Assembly: GCA_030527065.1 (NCBI GenBank)
Contig: JAUNBO010000125.1
Location: forward strand, 1 to 5,405
DNA: 5,405 nucleotides
Source: Bacillota bacterium
GTDB taxonomy: Bacteria > Bacillota > Clostridia > Peptostreptococcales > Anaerovoracaceae
Direction: 5' to 3'
The position numbers were made by a program, and so were the translations under genes. The notes beneath the pieces were generated by a model. It worked only from the letters and a program-made list of their open reading frames with translations, searched no databases and was not told the origin of the DNA. The number at the start of each line of letters is the position of its first letter. Within the stretch, counting starts at the first letter, position 1. Positions 1-5,405 of this stretch are shown piece after piece.

Positions 1-587
1 GAGGCGTAGCCGATGGCGTCCGGGTTCTGGGATACGGTGGTGATGACGTCGCCGGTGCTGGTGAGCTCCTGCCTGTACTGACAGGCGTCCTCAGTCCCGG
101 TGATGGACTCAAAGCCGTCCCGGGTGCCGCTGCCGGCCTCCCGGCCGATGAGGACGATGGAGGCGTCGGCGCCGCCCACCTGGCTCCAGTTGGTGATCTC
201 CCCTGTGTAAATGGCTGCGATCTCTTCAAGGCTCAGGTCGGAGACGGGGTTTTCCGTATTTACGATGATGGAGACGCCGTCATAGGCCAGGACCGTTTCC
301 GTAAGCCCCGCCGCTTTTTCGTCGCCGGTCAGGGTGCGGCTGGAAAGCCCGATGTCACAGCGGCCCTCGCTGACTGCCGCAATGCCGCTGCCGGAACCGG
401 TGGGGTTGTATGTAAAGTTGATCTCGCTGTTTTCTGCGGTGAAGCTTTCTCCCAATGCGCCTATGACCTTTTCCATGGAGGTGGAGCCGTCCGTTGCAAC
501 AGAGCCGCCTTCTGGCTGGCCGCAGCCTGCAAGGGCTGCTGCCGCCATGACACAGATAAGCGCCAGACTGATGATTTTCTTTTTCAT
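1..587 (-). CDS. pstS: Phosphate ABC transporter substrate-binding lipoprotein PstS, partial (C-terminus beyond left edge)
   Basis: Extracellular phosphate-binding lipoprotein that delivers phosphate to the PstCAB permease. The frame is open from the ATG at 585-587 to the window edge, giving 195 residues. Residues 1-22 form a lipoprotein signal peptide: KKK, a hydrophobic stretch, then the lipobox LAGC with Cys22 as the lipidation site. Phosphate-binding loops of the family follow: DGSTSM at 33-38, PTGSGSG at 62-68, DIGLSSR at 78-84 and GREAGSGTR at 148-156. Clostridial PstS proteins are usually about 270-300 residues, so roughly two thirds is present. The start is supported by AAAGGAG 8 bases upstream and by the signal peptide beginning there. 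A Pho-box array lies upstream, so induction by phosphate starvation is expected. pstC, pstA and pstB probably continue to the left (inference). Identity is secure from the motifs. Confidence 0.95.
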   Translation of the reverse strand, partial: MKKKIISLALICVMAAAALAGCGQPEGGSVATDGSTSMEKVIGALGESFTAENSEINFTYNPTGSGSGIAAVSEGRCDIGLSSRTLTGDEKAAGLTETVLAYDGVSIIVNTENPVSDLSLEEIAAIYTGEITNWSQVGGADASIVLIGREAGSGTRDGFESITGTEDACQYRQELTSTGDVITTVSQNPDAIGYA

Positions 588-595
588 AACAAAAC

Positions 596-602
596 ACTCC
601 TT
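596..602 (-). promoter_or_regulatory. Ribosome binding site of pstS
   Basis: Read on the minus strand, AAAGGAG lies 8 bases before the pstS ATG. It is a strong Shine-Dalgarno match and fixes the start codon. A purine-rich stretch with GAAAGT repeated twice lies just upstream in the leader. Confidence 0.85.
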
Positions 603-635
603 TTTCTTTTCACTTTCACTTTCATCTACAACTCA

Positions 636-690
636 AGCATAGACCGGCAAAGTAAAATGAAAAAGAGAGATCGTGTTAAATCCAGGTTAA
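636..690 (-). promoter_or_regulatory. PhoP-type Pho box and pstS promoter
   Basis: On the minus strand the hexamers TTAACC (690-685) and TTAACA (679-674) are spaced exactly 11 bases start to start. Positions in the same register hold TCTCTT (668-663) and TTTTAC (657-652). Bacillus PhoP binds direct repeats of a TTAACA-like hexamer separated by about 5 bases, which this matches; the first two and the last repeats are good and the third is weak. A candidate -10, TATGCT (641-636, four of six consensus bases), has no convincing -35 at 17 bp, as expected for an activator-dependent promoter. With a start near 629, the boxes span about -23 to -61 and the leader is about 42 bases. The repeats are seen directly; PhoP binding is inferred. 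Confidence 0.75.
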
Positions 691-695
691 ATCTT

Positions 696-730
696 AAAAA
701 ACAACCGGGCGGCCCCGGAAGGGCCGCCCG
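696..730 (-). terminator. Intrinsic terminator reading toward pstS
   Basis: A perfect 10-bp GC-rich stem (706-715 with 721-730) closes a 5-base loop. On the minus strand it is followed by GTTG and then six T (701-696). The plus-strand side has only a scattered T content, so the structure works best for minus-strand transcripts. It ends about 6 bases before the first Pho-box hexamer, so it would keep upstream transcription out of the pstS promoter. No recognised gene sits on the minus strand immediately upstream; the only candidate is the small ORF at 743-910. Confidence 0.8.
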
Positions 731-742
731 TATCTATCTCAT

Positions 743-910
743 TCATTTGTTCAGGAGGTGGGAGAGAGCGTTGCTTGCGCTCTCAATGATATTGTATGCG
801 GCAGAGGGGGAAAGGTGACGGCGGCCATGGAAAATCTTTCGGACCACCCCCCTGGCGCCCCCGTGAAAAGTAATGTTGCGCCCGCCTGTTGCATCGCAGC
901 AAAATATCAT
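743..910 (-). CDS. Possible small protein of 55 residues, unknown function
   Basis: I do not recognise this protein. The frame runs from an ATG at 910-908 to a TGA at 745-743, only 13 bases before the stem of the terminator. The N-terminal part is rich in Gly, and the middle is basic (VVRKIFHGRRH at about residues 22-32). The C-terminal 20 residues look helix-forming, ending in ALSHLLNK. About 64% of third positions are G or C. The ATG falls where an AT-rich stretch (901-980) changes to GC-rich sequence (750-900), as at a gene boundary. Against it: no Shine-Dalgarno is visible, the promoter on this strand is weak at best (TATTAT at 940-935 without a -35), and the ORF is short enough to be chance. 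A non-coding RNA occupying the same strand is an equal alternative. Confidence 0.27.
   Translation of the reverse strand: MIFCCDATGGRNITFHGGARGVVRKIFHGRRHLSPSAAYNIIESASNALSHLLNK
764..784. repeat. Short inverted repeat (7-bp perfect stem)
   Basis: GAGAGCG at 764-770 pairs perfectly with CGCTCTC at 778-784, and one further T-G pair leaves a 5-base loop. No T tract follows on either strand, so it is not a standard terminator. It lies inside the 3' part of the possible small ORF and could be an RNA hairpin of the same transcript. Confidence 0.4.
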
Positions 911-918
911 TTGATATT
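903..918. repeat. Perfect palindrome overlapping the mreB -35 box, possible operator
   Basis: AATATCA and TGATATT form perfect 7-base half sites around a TT centre. The right half contains the TTGATA -35 hexamer (911-916), and the left half contains the ATG of the possible minus-strand small ORF. A dimeric regulator bound here would block the rightward promoter. AT-rich palindromes of this size can arise by chance, so operator function is inference. Confidence 0.4.
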
Positions 919-939
919 CTTACCCATAGAAGATATAAT
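911..939 (+). promoter_or_regulatory. Sigma-A type promoter for the mreB operon
   Basis: TTGATA (911-916, five of six consensus bases) and TATAAT (934-939, perfect) are separated by 17 bases, the ideal spacing. Transcription would start near 946, giving a leader of about 43 bases before the mreB ATG at 989. The promoter lies within the open frame upstream of the ATG, which argues against an N-terminally extended MreB. Confidence 0.85.
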
Positions 940-974
940 AACTTTGTCTGAAAAGAGAAAGATTTTTAAGAATG

Positions 975-985
975 AAGGGGTGATC
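975..985 (+). promoter_or_regulatory. Ribosome binding site deciding the mreB start
   Basis: AAGGGGTGATC is nearly the full complement of the 16S rRNA 3' end (AAGGAGGTGATC with one base missing). It ends 3 bases before the ATG at 989, with its GGGG core 8 bases away. This selects the ATG at 989 over the GTG at 758. Confidence 0.8.
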
Positions 986-988
986 TGC

Positions 989-2011
989 ATGGCGCTGGGA
1001 AGCGAAGTTGGGATCGATTTGGGAACGGCCAACGTACTGGTATATATCAAAGGAAAGGGGATCGTGCTGGACGAACCCTCCGTGGTGGCTCTGAACAGAG
1101 ATACGGAGGAGATTCTGGCGGTAGGGGAAGAGGCGCGGCAGATGCTGGGCCGGACGCCAAGCAATATCGTGGCGGTGCGTCCTCTGCGGGACGGCGTTAT
1201 TTCTGATTACGACATCACGGAAAGGATGCTGAAATATTTCATCCGCAAGACCTGCGGAAGCAGCCGGCTCTTCCGGCCCAAGATCATGGTCTGCGTGCCC
1301 TCCGGGGTTACGGAAGTGGAAAAGCGGGCCGTGCGGGAAGCGGCGGCGGAAGCCGGCGGAAAAGCGGTATATCTCATGGAAGAGCCCGTGGCGGCGGCCA
1401 TCGGGGCGGGGCTGGATATCTCCAGGCCGGACGGCTGCATGGTCATAGACATCGGCGGCGGCACCACAGACGTGGCGGTGATTTCCCTCAGCGGCATCGT
1501 TACCAGCGCTTCGGTGAAGGTGGCGGGAGATAAATTCGACGAAGCCATCATAAAATACATGCGCAAGGAGCATAAGCTGTACATCGGAGAGCGGACGGCG
1601 GAGGATATGAAGATCCACATCGGCACCGCTTATCCCAGAGCAGACATAGTTACAAGGGAATGCCGGGGACGGGATCTGGTGACGGGGCTTCCCAAATCCA
1701 TAGAGATCACATCCACGGACATGATGGAGGCGCTGAGGGAGCCTTTGGCCACCATTTGCGAAACGGCTCACAGCGTTCTGGAACGGACCCCGCCGGAGCT
1801 TTCGGCGGACATCAGCACCGGGGGCATCATGCTCACCGGCGGCGGGGCGCTGCTTTACGGGATAGACCGGCGGATCTCAGAGGAAATGGGCATCCCGGTG
1901 CAGATCGCAGAGAACCCCCAATCCTGCGTGGCCATTGGGACCGGCAAAGCCCTTCTGTCCCTGGACATGATGGAAAAGGGCCCGATAAATCGCAAAAAGC
2001 CTTACGCATAG
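989..2011 (+). CDS. mreB: Rod shape-determining protein, MreB/Mbl family bacterial actin
   Basis: Actin-like ATPase that forms membrane-attached filaments and positions the cell-wall elongation machinery. The 340 residues match the usual 330-345. Nucleotide-pocket motifs are intact: phosphate-1 GIDLGTAN (8-15), EEPVAAAIGAG (131-141) with the conserved Glu, phosphate-2 IDIGGGTTD (153-161), and the adenosine motif TGGGALL (283-289). Leu94-Phe95 sit in the hydrophobic loop that contacts the membrane in relatives. Residues such as GTANVL, AVGEEAR, GDKFD, IGERTAED and VLERTPPELSADI resemble Bacillus Mbl more than MreB, so mbl may be the better name. There is no mreC or mreD in the window, as for stand-alone Mbl/MreBH paralogues. 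The gene has its own promoter (911-939) and is followed after 9 bases by the methyltransferase gene. The frame is open back to 758, but that part lacks family similarity. Confidence 0.95.
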   Translation: MALGSEVGIDLGTANVLVYIKGKGIVLDEPSVVALNRDTEEILAVGEEARQMLGRTPSNIVAVRPLRDGVISDYDITERMLKYFIRKTCGSSRLFRPKIMVCVPSGVTEVEKRAVREAAAEAGGKAVYLMEEPVAAAIGAGLDISRPDGCMVIDIGGGTTDVAVISLSGIVTSASVKVAGDKFDEAIIKYMRKEHKLYIGERTAEDMKIHIGTAYPRADIVTRECRGRDLVTGLPKSIEITSTDMMEALREPLATICETAHSVLERTPPELSADISTGGIMLTGGGALLYGIDRRISEEMGIPVQIAENPQSCVAIGTGKALLSLDMMEKGPINRKKPYA

Positions 2012-2020
2012 GAACAAACC

Positions 2021-3196
2021 ATGGCAAAGCTGCAGCTGGCAGCGACGGCTACCTTCGGTCTGGAGGCGGTGGTCCGGCGGGAGCTGGAAAACCTGGGGAT
2101 GAAGGTGCTGCGCGCCGAAGACGCTAAAATCACATATCTGGGCGATGAGCGCTCTCTGGTAAGATCCAATCTCTGGCTCCGGTCTGCAGATCGGGTCTTG
2201 CTTTGTATGGGAGAATTTGAAGCCCGCAGCTTTGAGGAGCTGTTCCAGCAGACCAGGGCCCTGCCCTGGGAGGAGTGGATCCCCATGGACGGGCGTTTTC
2301 CTGTTTCAGGAACCTCAGTCAAGTCTCTTCTTCACAGCGTGCCGGATTGTCAGGCCATAGTGAAAAAAGCCGTGGTGGAGCGTCTGAAAGAGACCTACGG
2401 CATAGAGCGCTTCCCGGAAACCGGCGGCGATTATGCCATAAAAGTGAGCATTCTGAAAGACCGGGTAAGCCTGACTCTGGACACCTCCGGGCCGGGACTC
2501 CATAAGAGAGGCTATCGGGTGGCGGACGTGGCCGCCCCCATAAAGGAGACCCTGGGAGCGGCCCTGGTGCAGCTTTCCTTCTGGAAAGAGGGCCGTTTAC
2601 TGGCGGACCCTTTCTGCGGCTCCGGCACCATTCCCATAGAAGCGGCCATGCTGGCGGCCAACATCGCGCCGGGCCTTTCCCGGAGCTTTGCCGCCGAAGG
2701 CTGGGACGCCATTCCTGCAAAGCTCTGGAAAGAGGAGCGGAAAGAAGCCTTTGACGCCATACGGCAGGACGCCGACATTCGGATAGAGGCCTCGGACATC
2801 AGCCGGGCCGCCGTGGCGGCGGCTCAGGAAAACGCAGCCGAGGCGGGAGTGGACCAGTGGATCCGGTTCCGCACCGCCGCCGTGGCGCAGATGAAAGCCC
2901 CGGAGCCTTACGGGATCGTGGTCTGCAATCCTCCCTACGGACAGCGCATAGGAGAAAAGTCCCAGTTGGCAGAGATCTACCGCCAGCTGGGAGTGTTTTT
3001 TCGTGAAAACCCCACCTGGTCCCTCTATCTGATCACCGCAGACAAAGAGTTTGAAAAGCAGCTGGGAGAAACCTGGGGGCAGGGCGCTCCCGGAGGCTTC
3101 CGGGCCCCGGACCGCCGACGGAAGCTCTACAACGGCCGGATAGAGACTTGTTTTTATCAGTATTACGGAACGAAGCCCCCGCGGGAAGAACGGTAG
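2021..3196 (+). CDS. rlmL: THUMP-domain class I SAM-dependent 23S rRNA guanine-N2 methyltransferase, RlmL/YpsC family
   Basis: Predicted to methylate a guanine of 23S rRNA using S-adenosylmethionine; E. coli RlmL makes m2G2445. The 391 residues correspond to the RlmL half only, without the RlmK domain fused in E. coli, as in Bacillus YpsC. Order: N-terminal ferredoxin-like segment (about 1-55), THUMP RNA-binding domain (about 60-155), then the Rossmann methyltransferase (about 165-380). The SAM-binding motif is DPFCGSGTIPIEAA (196-209), the acidic residue of the next strand is in EASDIS (256-261), and the catalytic NPPYG is at 303-307. The family C-terminus KLYNGRIET lies at 368-376. A Gly-rich stretch (about 350-361) appears extra compared with relatives as I recall them. 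The AGGAA overlapping the mreB stop acts as ribosome binding site, implying coupling. The exact target base cannot be read from sequence. Confidence 0.9.
   Translation: MAKLQLAATATFGLEAVVRRELENLGMKVLRAEDAKITYLGDERSLVRSNLWLRSADRVLLCMGEFEARSFEELFQQTRALPWEEWIPMDGRFPVSGTSVKSLLHSVPDCQAIVKKAVVERLKETYGIERFPETGGDYAIKVSILKDRVSLTLDTSGPGLHKRGYRVADVAAPIKETLGAALVQLSFWKEGRLLADPFCGSGTIPIEAAMLAANIAPGLSRSFAAEGWDAIPAKLWKEERKEAFDAIRQDADIRIEASDISRAAVAAAQENAAEAGVDQWIRFRTAAVAQMKAPEPYGIVVCNPPYGQRIGEKSQLAEIYRQLGVFFRENPTWSLYLITADKEFEKQLGETWGQGAPGGFRAPDRRRKLYNGRIETCFYQYYGTKPPREER
3089..3104. repeat. Short perfect inverted repeat inside the methyltransferase gene
   Basis: CCCGGA and TCCGGG are separated by GGCT. The repeat falls in the segment encoding the apparent Gly-rich insertion before the conserved C-terminal motif. 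It is small and may be coincidental in GC-rich coding DNA. Confidence 0.3.
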
Positions 3197-3239
3197 ATGG
3201 CAGAAATATCCTGTCGTTATGTTTCGGCAGCCCCTCCCA

Positions 3240-3245
3240 TATACT
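3240..3245 (+). promoter_or_regulatory. Weak candidate -10 before the symporter gene
   Basis: TATACT matches five of six -10 bases, and a start near 3252 would leave a leader of about 25 bases. No acceptable -35 hexamer is found 16-18 bases upstream. The 80-base gap has no terminator, so read-through from the mreB operon is at least as likely. Confidence 0.2.
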
Positions 3246-3276
3246 GTTGAAGGGAACAAAGGGGGGCGGGCGAATC

Positions 3277-4803
3277 ATGAGACCGGAGGGCTGGGAGCGA
3301 GCCGTGGAGCAGATCAACAATGTGCTGTGGTCAGAGGTCTTTGTGGGCTTCTGCCTGCTGACGGGGCTGTATTTTTCTGTCCGCACGGGCTTTCTGCAAC
3401 TGCGGCTGGCAGGGACCATGGTGGCGCTGATCCGGGAAAGCCGGCCCTCGGCGGCTGGCATCTCCTCTTTTCAGGCATTTTGTACTGCCCTGGCGGGCCG
3501 GGTGGGAACGGGAGCCATTTCCGGGACCGCCGCCGCCATCTTCTACGGAGGGGCCGGCGCCGTGTTCTGGATGTGGGTGCTGGCTTTTCTGGGTGCCGCC
3601 ACCACCTTTGTGGAATCGGCTCTGGGACAGATCTACAAGATAAAGCTGGACGGAGAATACCGGGGCGGTCCGGCCTACTACATTGAAAAATACACGGGAA
3701 AGAAGTGGTATGCCTGCCTCTTTGCGGGAACCCTGGTCCTTTCCGCCGGCCTGCTGCAGCCCGGCGTCCAGTCCAACGCCATCGCCGCTTCTTTTTACGG
3801 CGCTCTGGGCATTCCCCAATGGCTCAGCGGTCTGGTCATCGCCGTTTTGCTGGGCCTCATCATTTTCGGCGGCATCCGGCGCATCGCTGTTTTTTCGGAG
3901 ATGGCGGTGCCTGCCATGGCAGGCGCTTACCTCTTGGTAGCCCTGGTGCTGGTCCTGGCCAATCTGGATAAGCTGGGAGAGGTCCTGCAGATGATTTTCC
4001 ACGGGGCGGTGGGAGCCGACGCAGCTTTCGGCGGCATTTTAGGCTCCACCATCATGTGGGGAGTCCGCCGGGGGATCTACTCCAATGAAGCGGGCCTGGG
4101 CACCCAGCCCCATGCGGCGGCGGCGGCAGAGGTAAGCCATCCGGCCAAGCAGGGCCTGGTCCAGGCCTTCGGCGTTTACATAGACACCTGGCTGGTCTGC
4201 TCCGCCACGGCCTTCATGCTGCTGGTGACGGATTGCTTCAACACGGTGGGGCGCAGCGGCTATCTCCATGTGGGGCAGGGCTCTCCCCTGATGGCGGGAT
4301 ATGCGCAGGAAGGCCTGGTGGGTCCGGAATATGCCCAGGCGGCGGTAAACACGCTTTTCCCGGGGTTCGGCGGCCTGTTCGTGGCGGTGTGCCTGGCCTG
4401 CTTCGCCTTCACCAGCCTCCTGTCCCTCTATTATCAGGCGGAATGCAATCTGGCGTATCTGTTTCGGGGGAAAGCCTCCGCCGGGCGCACGCCGGCCACT
4501 CTGGCCCTGCGGCTTCTGATGGTGGGCGCTTCCTGGTATTTCTGCGTACACAGCGCAGAGGGCGCCTGGGCTGCCGGCGATGTGGGAGTGAGCCTTACGG
4601 CCTGGCTGAACCTCCTGGCGCTCTGGTATGCCCAAAGGCCGGCTCTCCTGTGCCTGCGGGACTTTGAGGCCCAGCGGAAACAGGGCCTGGACCCCTGCTT
4701 CCGTCCCGGCAGGCTGGGCATACGGAACGCAGAGCTCTGGGACGAGATGGCGGGGCTCCGGGCCGGTCCGGGAACCACCGGGCTGCGACGGCCCGCCGGC
4801 TAA
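3277..4803 (+). CDS. Sodium:alanine/glycine symporter, AGCS (AlsT/DagA) family
   Basis: Inner-membrane secondary transporter expected to import alanine or glycine with sodium. It has 508 residues, about 10-11 hydrophobic segments starting near residue 17, and the family signature GGAGAVFWMWVLAFLG at 91-106. Other hallmarks are FRGGPAYY-like YRGGPAYYIEK (128-138), GVQSNAIA (163-170), GIYSNEAGLG (266-275), PHAAAAAEVSHPAKQGLVQ (278-296) and the C-terminal LDPCFRP...GIRNAELWDE (471-490). AlsT-type proteins are usually 450-480 residues; the last 18 residues here are a Gly/Arg-rich tail beyond the family end. The usual GTGNI is GTGAI at 77-81, losing the conserved Asn. The start at 3277 is chosen because AAAGGGGGG lies 10 bases upstream and the hydrophobic core begins there; the 43 extra codons back to 3148 overlap the methyltransferase gene and lack family similarity. 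Substrate is inferred from family only. Confidence 0.92.
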   Translation: MRPEGWERAVEQINNVLWSEVFVGFCLLTGLYFSVRTGFLQLRLAGTMVALIRESRPSAAGISSFQAFCTALAGRVGTGAISGTAAAIFYGGAGAVFWMWVLAFLGAATTFVESALGQIYKIKLDGEYRGGPAYYIEKYTGKKWYACLFAGTLVLSAGLLQPGVQSNAIAASFYGALGIPQWLSGLVIAVLLGLIIFGGIRRIAVFSEMAVPAMAGAYLLVALVLVLANLDKLGEVLQMIFHGAVGADAAFGGILGSTIMWGVRRGIYSNEAGLGTQPHAAAAAEVSHPAKQGLVQAFGVYIDTWLVCSATAFMLLVTDCFNTVGRSGYLHVGQGSPLMAGYAQEGLVGPEYAQAAVNTLFPGFGGLFVAVCLACFAFTSLLSLYYQAECNLAYLFRGKASAGRTPATLALRLLMVGASWYFCVHSAEGAWAAGDVGVSLTAWLNLLALWYAQRPALLCLRDFEAQRKQGLDPCFRPGRLGIRNAELWDEMAGLRAGPGTTGLRRPAG

Positions 4804-5405
4804 AAGACCTCCCGGACAGATTTTTCCAGCAGCTCCGCCAGCAGGTCGATTTCCTCCCGCTCAATGATGAGGGGCGGGCTGATAAGGATGGAATCCCCCC
4901 GCAGTCCGTCCAGGAAGCCGCTGCTGGGATAGACGATGAGGCCGTTGCGGAAGCAGGCCTCCACCACCTTGGCCGTGATGCCGGCGGCGGGATCGAAGCA
5001 GGCCTTTGTCACCTTGTCCAGTGCAAATTCCACACCCCAGAGCAGGCCCTTCCCCCGCACGTCGTCTATGAAGGGGCAGCGCTCCATCAATTCCAGAAGC
5101 TTCGTTTGCAGATAAGCGCCGTTTTCGGCAGCCCGTTTCACGACGCCGTGCTTTTCTATGTAAGCCAGCACGCCCAGGGCGCCGGCGGCCCCCAGGGGGT
5201 TCCCGCTGAAGGTGTGGCCCGTGGAGAACGCCGCTTTTTTCTTCCGCATGGCGTCGTAGATGGCGGAAGTGGCCATGACTCCGGACAAAGGGCCGTAACC
5301 GCTGCTGACGCCCTTGCCAAAGATGAGGATGTCCGGCTCCGCAGCCCAGTGCTCCGACGCAAAGTATTTGCCGGTGCGCCCGAAGCCGGTGATGACTTCG
5401 TCCAT
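4800..5405 (-). CDS. Class III (PLP-dependent) aminotransferase, C-terminal half, partial at right edge
   Basis: Fold-type I aminotransferase of the class III family (BioA, omega-amino acid, ornithine and putrescine transaminases). Only the last 201 residues are present; the family is about 430-460 residues. Visible parts, counted from the edge: DEVITGFGRTGKY (2-14), whose Asp contacts the PLP pyridine nitrogen; the PLP-binding lysine at 31 in FGKGVSSGYGPLSG (coordinates 5313-5315); GHTFSGNPLGAAGAL (63-77); RGKGLLWGVEF (117-127); and SILISPPLII (172-181). The last two blocks resemble YodT-like and omega-amino-acid:pyruvate transaminases, but the substrate cannot be assigned, especially without the N-terminal half. 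The Met at the edge is internal, not a start. The gene is convergent with the symporter gene, and the coding regions overlap by 4 bases, with no clear terminator between them. Confidence 0.92.
   Translation of the reverse strand: MDEVITGFGRTGKYFASEHWAAEPDILIFGKGVSSGYGPLSGVMATSAIYDAMRKKKAAFSTGHTFSGNPLGAAGALGVLAYIEKHGVVKRAAENGAYLQTKLLELMERCPFIDDVRGKGLLWGVEFALDKVTKACFDPAAGITAKVVEACFRNGLIVYPSSGFLDGLRGDSILISPPLIIEREEIDLLAELLEKSVREVF

Noticed and set aside
334..642. Plus-strand frame opposite pstS
   Set aside because: It is antisense to clear pstS coding sequence, and its end runs through the pstS leader and promoter.
753..818. AGGAGGTG followed by a short plus-strand ORF starting at TTG 771 or ATG 786
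   Set aside because: It yields only 10-15 codons, has no promoter upstream on that strand, and the purine run is also explained by the minus-strand ORF and hairpin.
758..988. N-terminal extension of MreB from a GTG at 758 (77 extra codons, next to an AGGAGGTG)
   Set aside because: The extension has no MreB similarity. The sigma-A promoter (911-939) and a strong ribosome binding site (975-985) lie inside it, and the ATG at 989 gives the normal family length.
920..1771. Long minus-strand open frame opposite mreB (283 codons)
   Set aside because: It is a shadow of the codon bias of mreB, and its translation resembles no domain I know. Other long antisense frames at 2597-3259, 3331-4002 and 4039-4635 are rejected for the same reason.
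3148..3276. Longer symporter start at 3148
   Set aside because: It overlaps the methyltransferase gene, lacks family similarity, and a ribosome binding site sits before the ATG at 3277.
4776..4835. Terminator between the convergent genes
   Set aside because: A 5-bp stem near 4780-4796 is weak, and the nearest T run (about 4820) is too far from it to act as a standard intrinsic terminator.
5403..5405. Aminotransferase start codon at the right edge
   Set aside because: The Met directly precedes DEVITGFGRTG, a mid-protein motif of class III aminotransferases, so the gene continues beyond the window.

Overview
The window is chromosomal DNA that is probably from a GC-rich member of the Firmicutes, most likely Lachnospiraceae or a related clostridial family. 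Supporting signs are AAGGAGG-type ribosome binding sites, a Bacillus-style Pho box, Mbl-like rather than proteobacterial MreB residues, and a short RlmL/YpsC-type rRNA methyltransferase without the RlmK fusion. The placement is inference. No phage genes, insertion sequences, CRISPR array, tRNA or rRNA are visible.

Layout from left to right. (1) Positions 1-587, minus strand: the N-terminal 195 residues of a PstS phosphate-binding lipoprotein, cut by the left edge. (2) Positions 588-988: a 401-base intergenic region, unusually well equipped. It holds the pstS ribosome binding site, a candidate -10, and Pho-box repeats with exact 11-bp spacing. It also holds a strong intrinsic terminator oriented toward pstS, a possible 55-codon small ORF on the minus strand ending just before that terminator, a palindrome, and a near-consensus sigma-A promoter facing right. 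(3) Positions 989-3196, plus strand: an MreB/Mbl actin homologue followed 9 bases later by a THUMP-domain 23S rRNA guanine methyltransferase, almost certainly co-transcribed. (4) Positions 3277-4803, plus strand: a sodium:alanine/glycine (AGCS) symporter, 80 bases downstream and possibly in the same transcript. (5) Positions 4800-5405, minus strand: the C-terminal half of a class III PLP aminotransferase, convergent with the symporter, overlapping it by 4 bases and cut by the right edge.

The genes are ordinary housekeeping and transport functions and do not form one pathway: phosphate uptake under PhoPR-type control, cell shape, ribosome modification, amino acid import and transamination. The least explained part is the pstS-mreB intergenic region. 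There an orphan minus-strand terminator implies a short transcript (small protein or small RNA) lying between the mreB promoter and the Pho box. That is the best candidate for something undescribed, but it rests on sequence inspection only.
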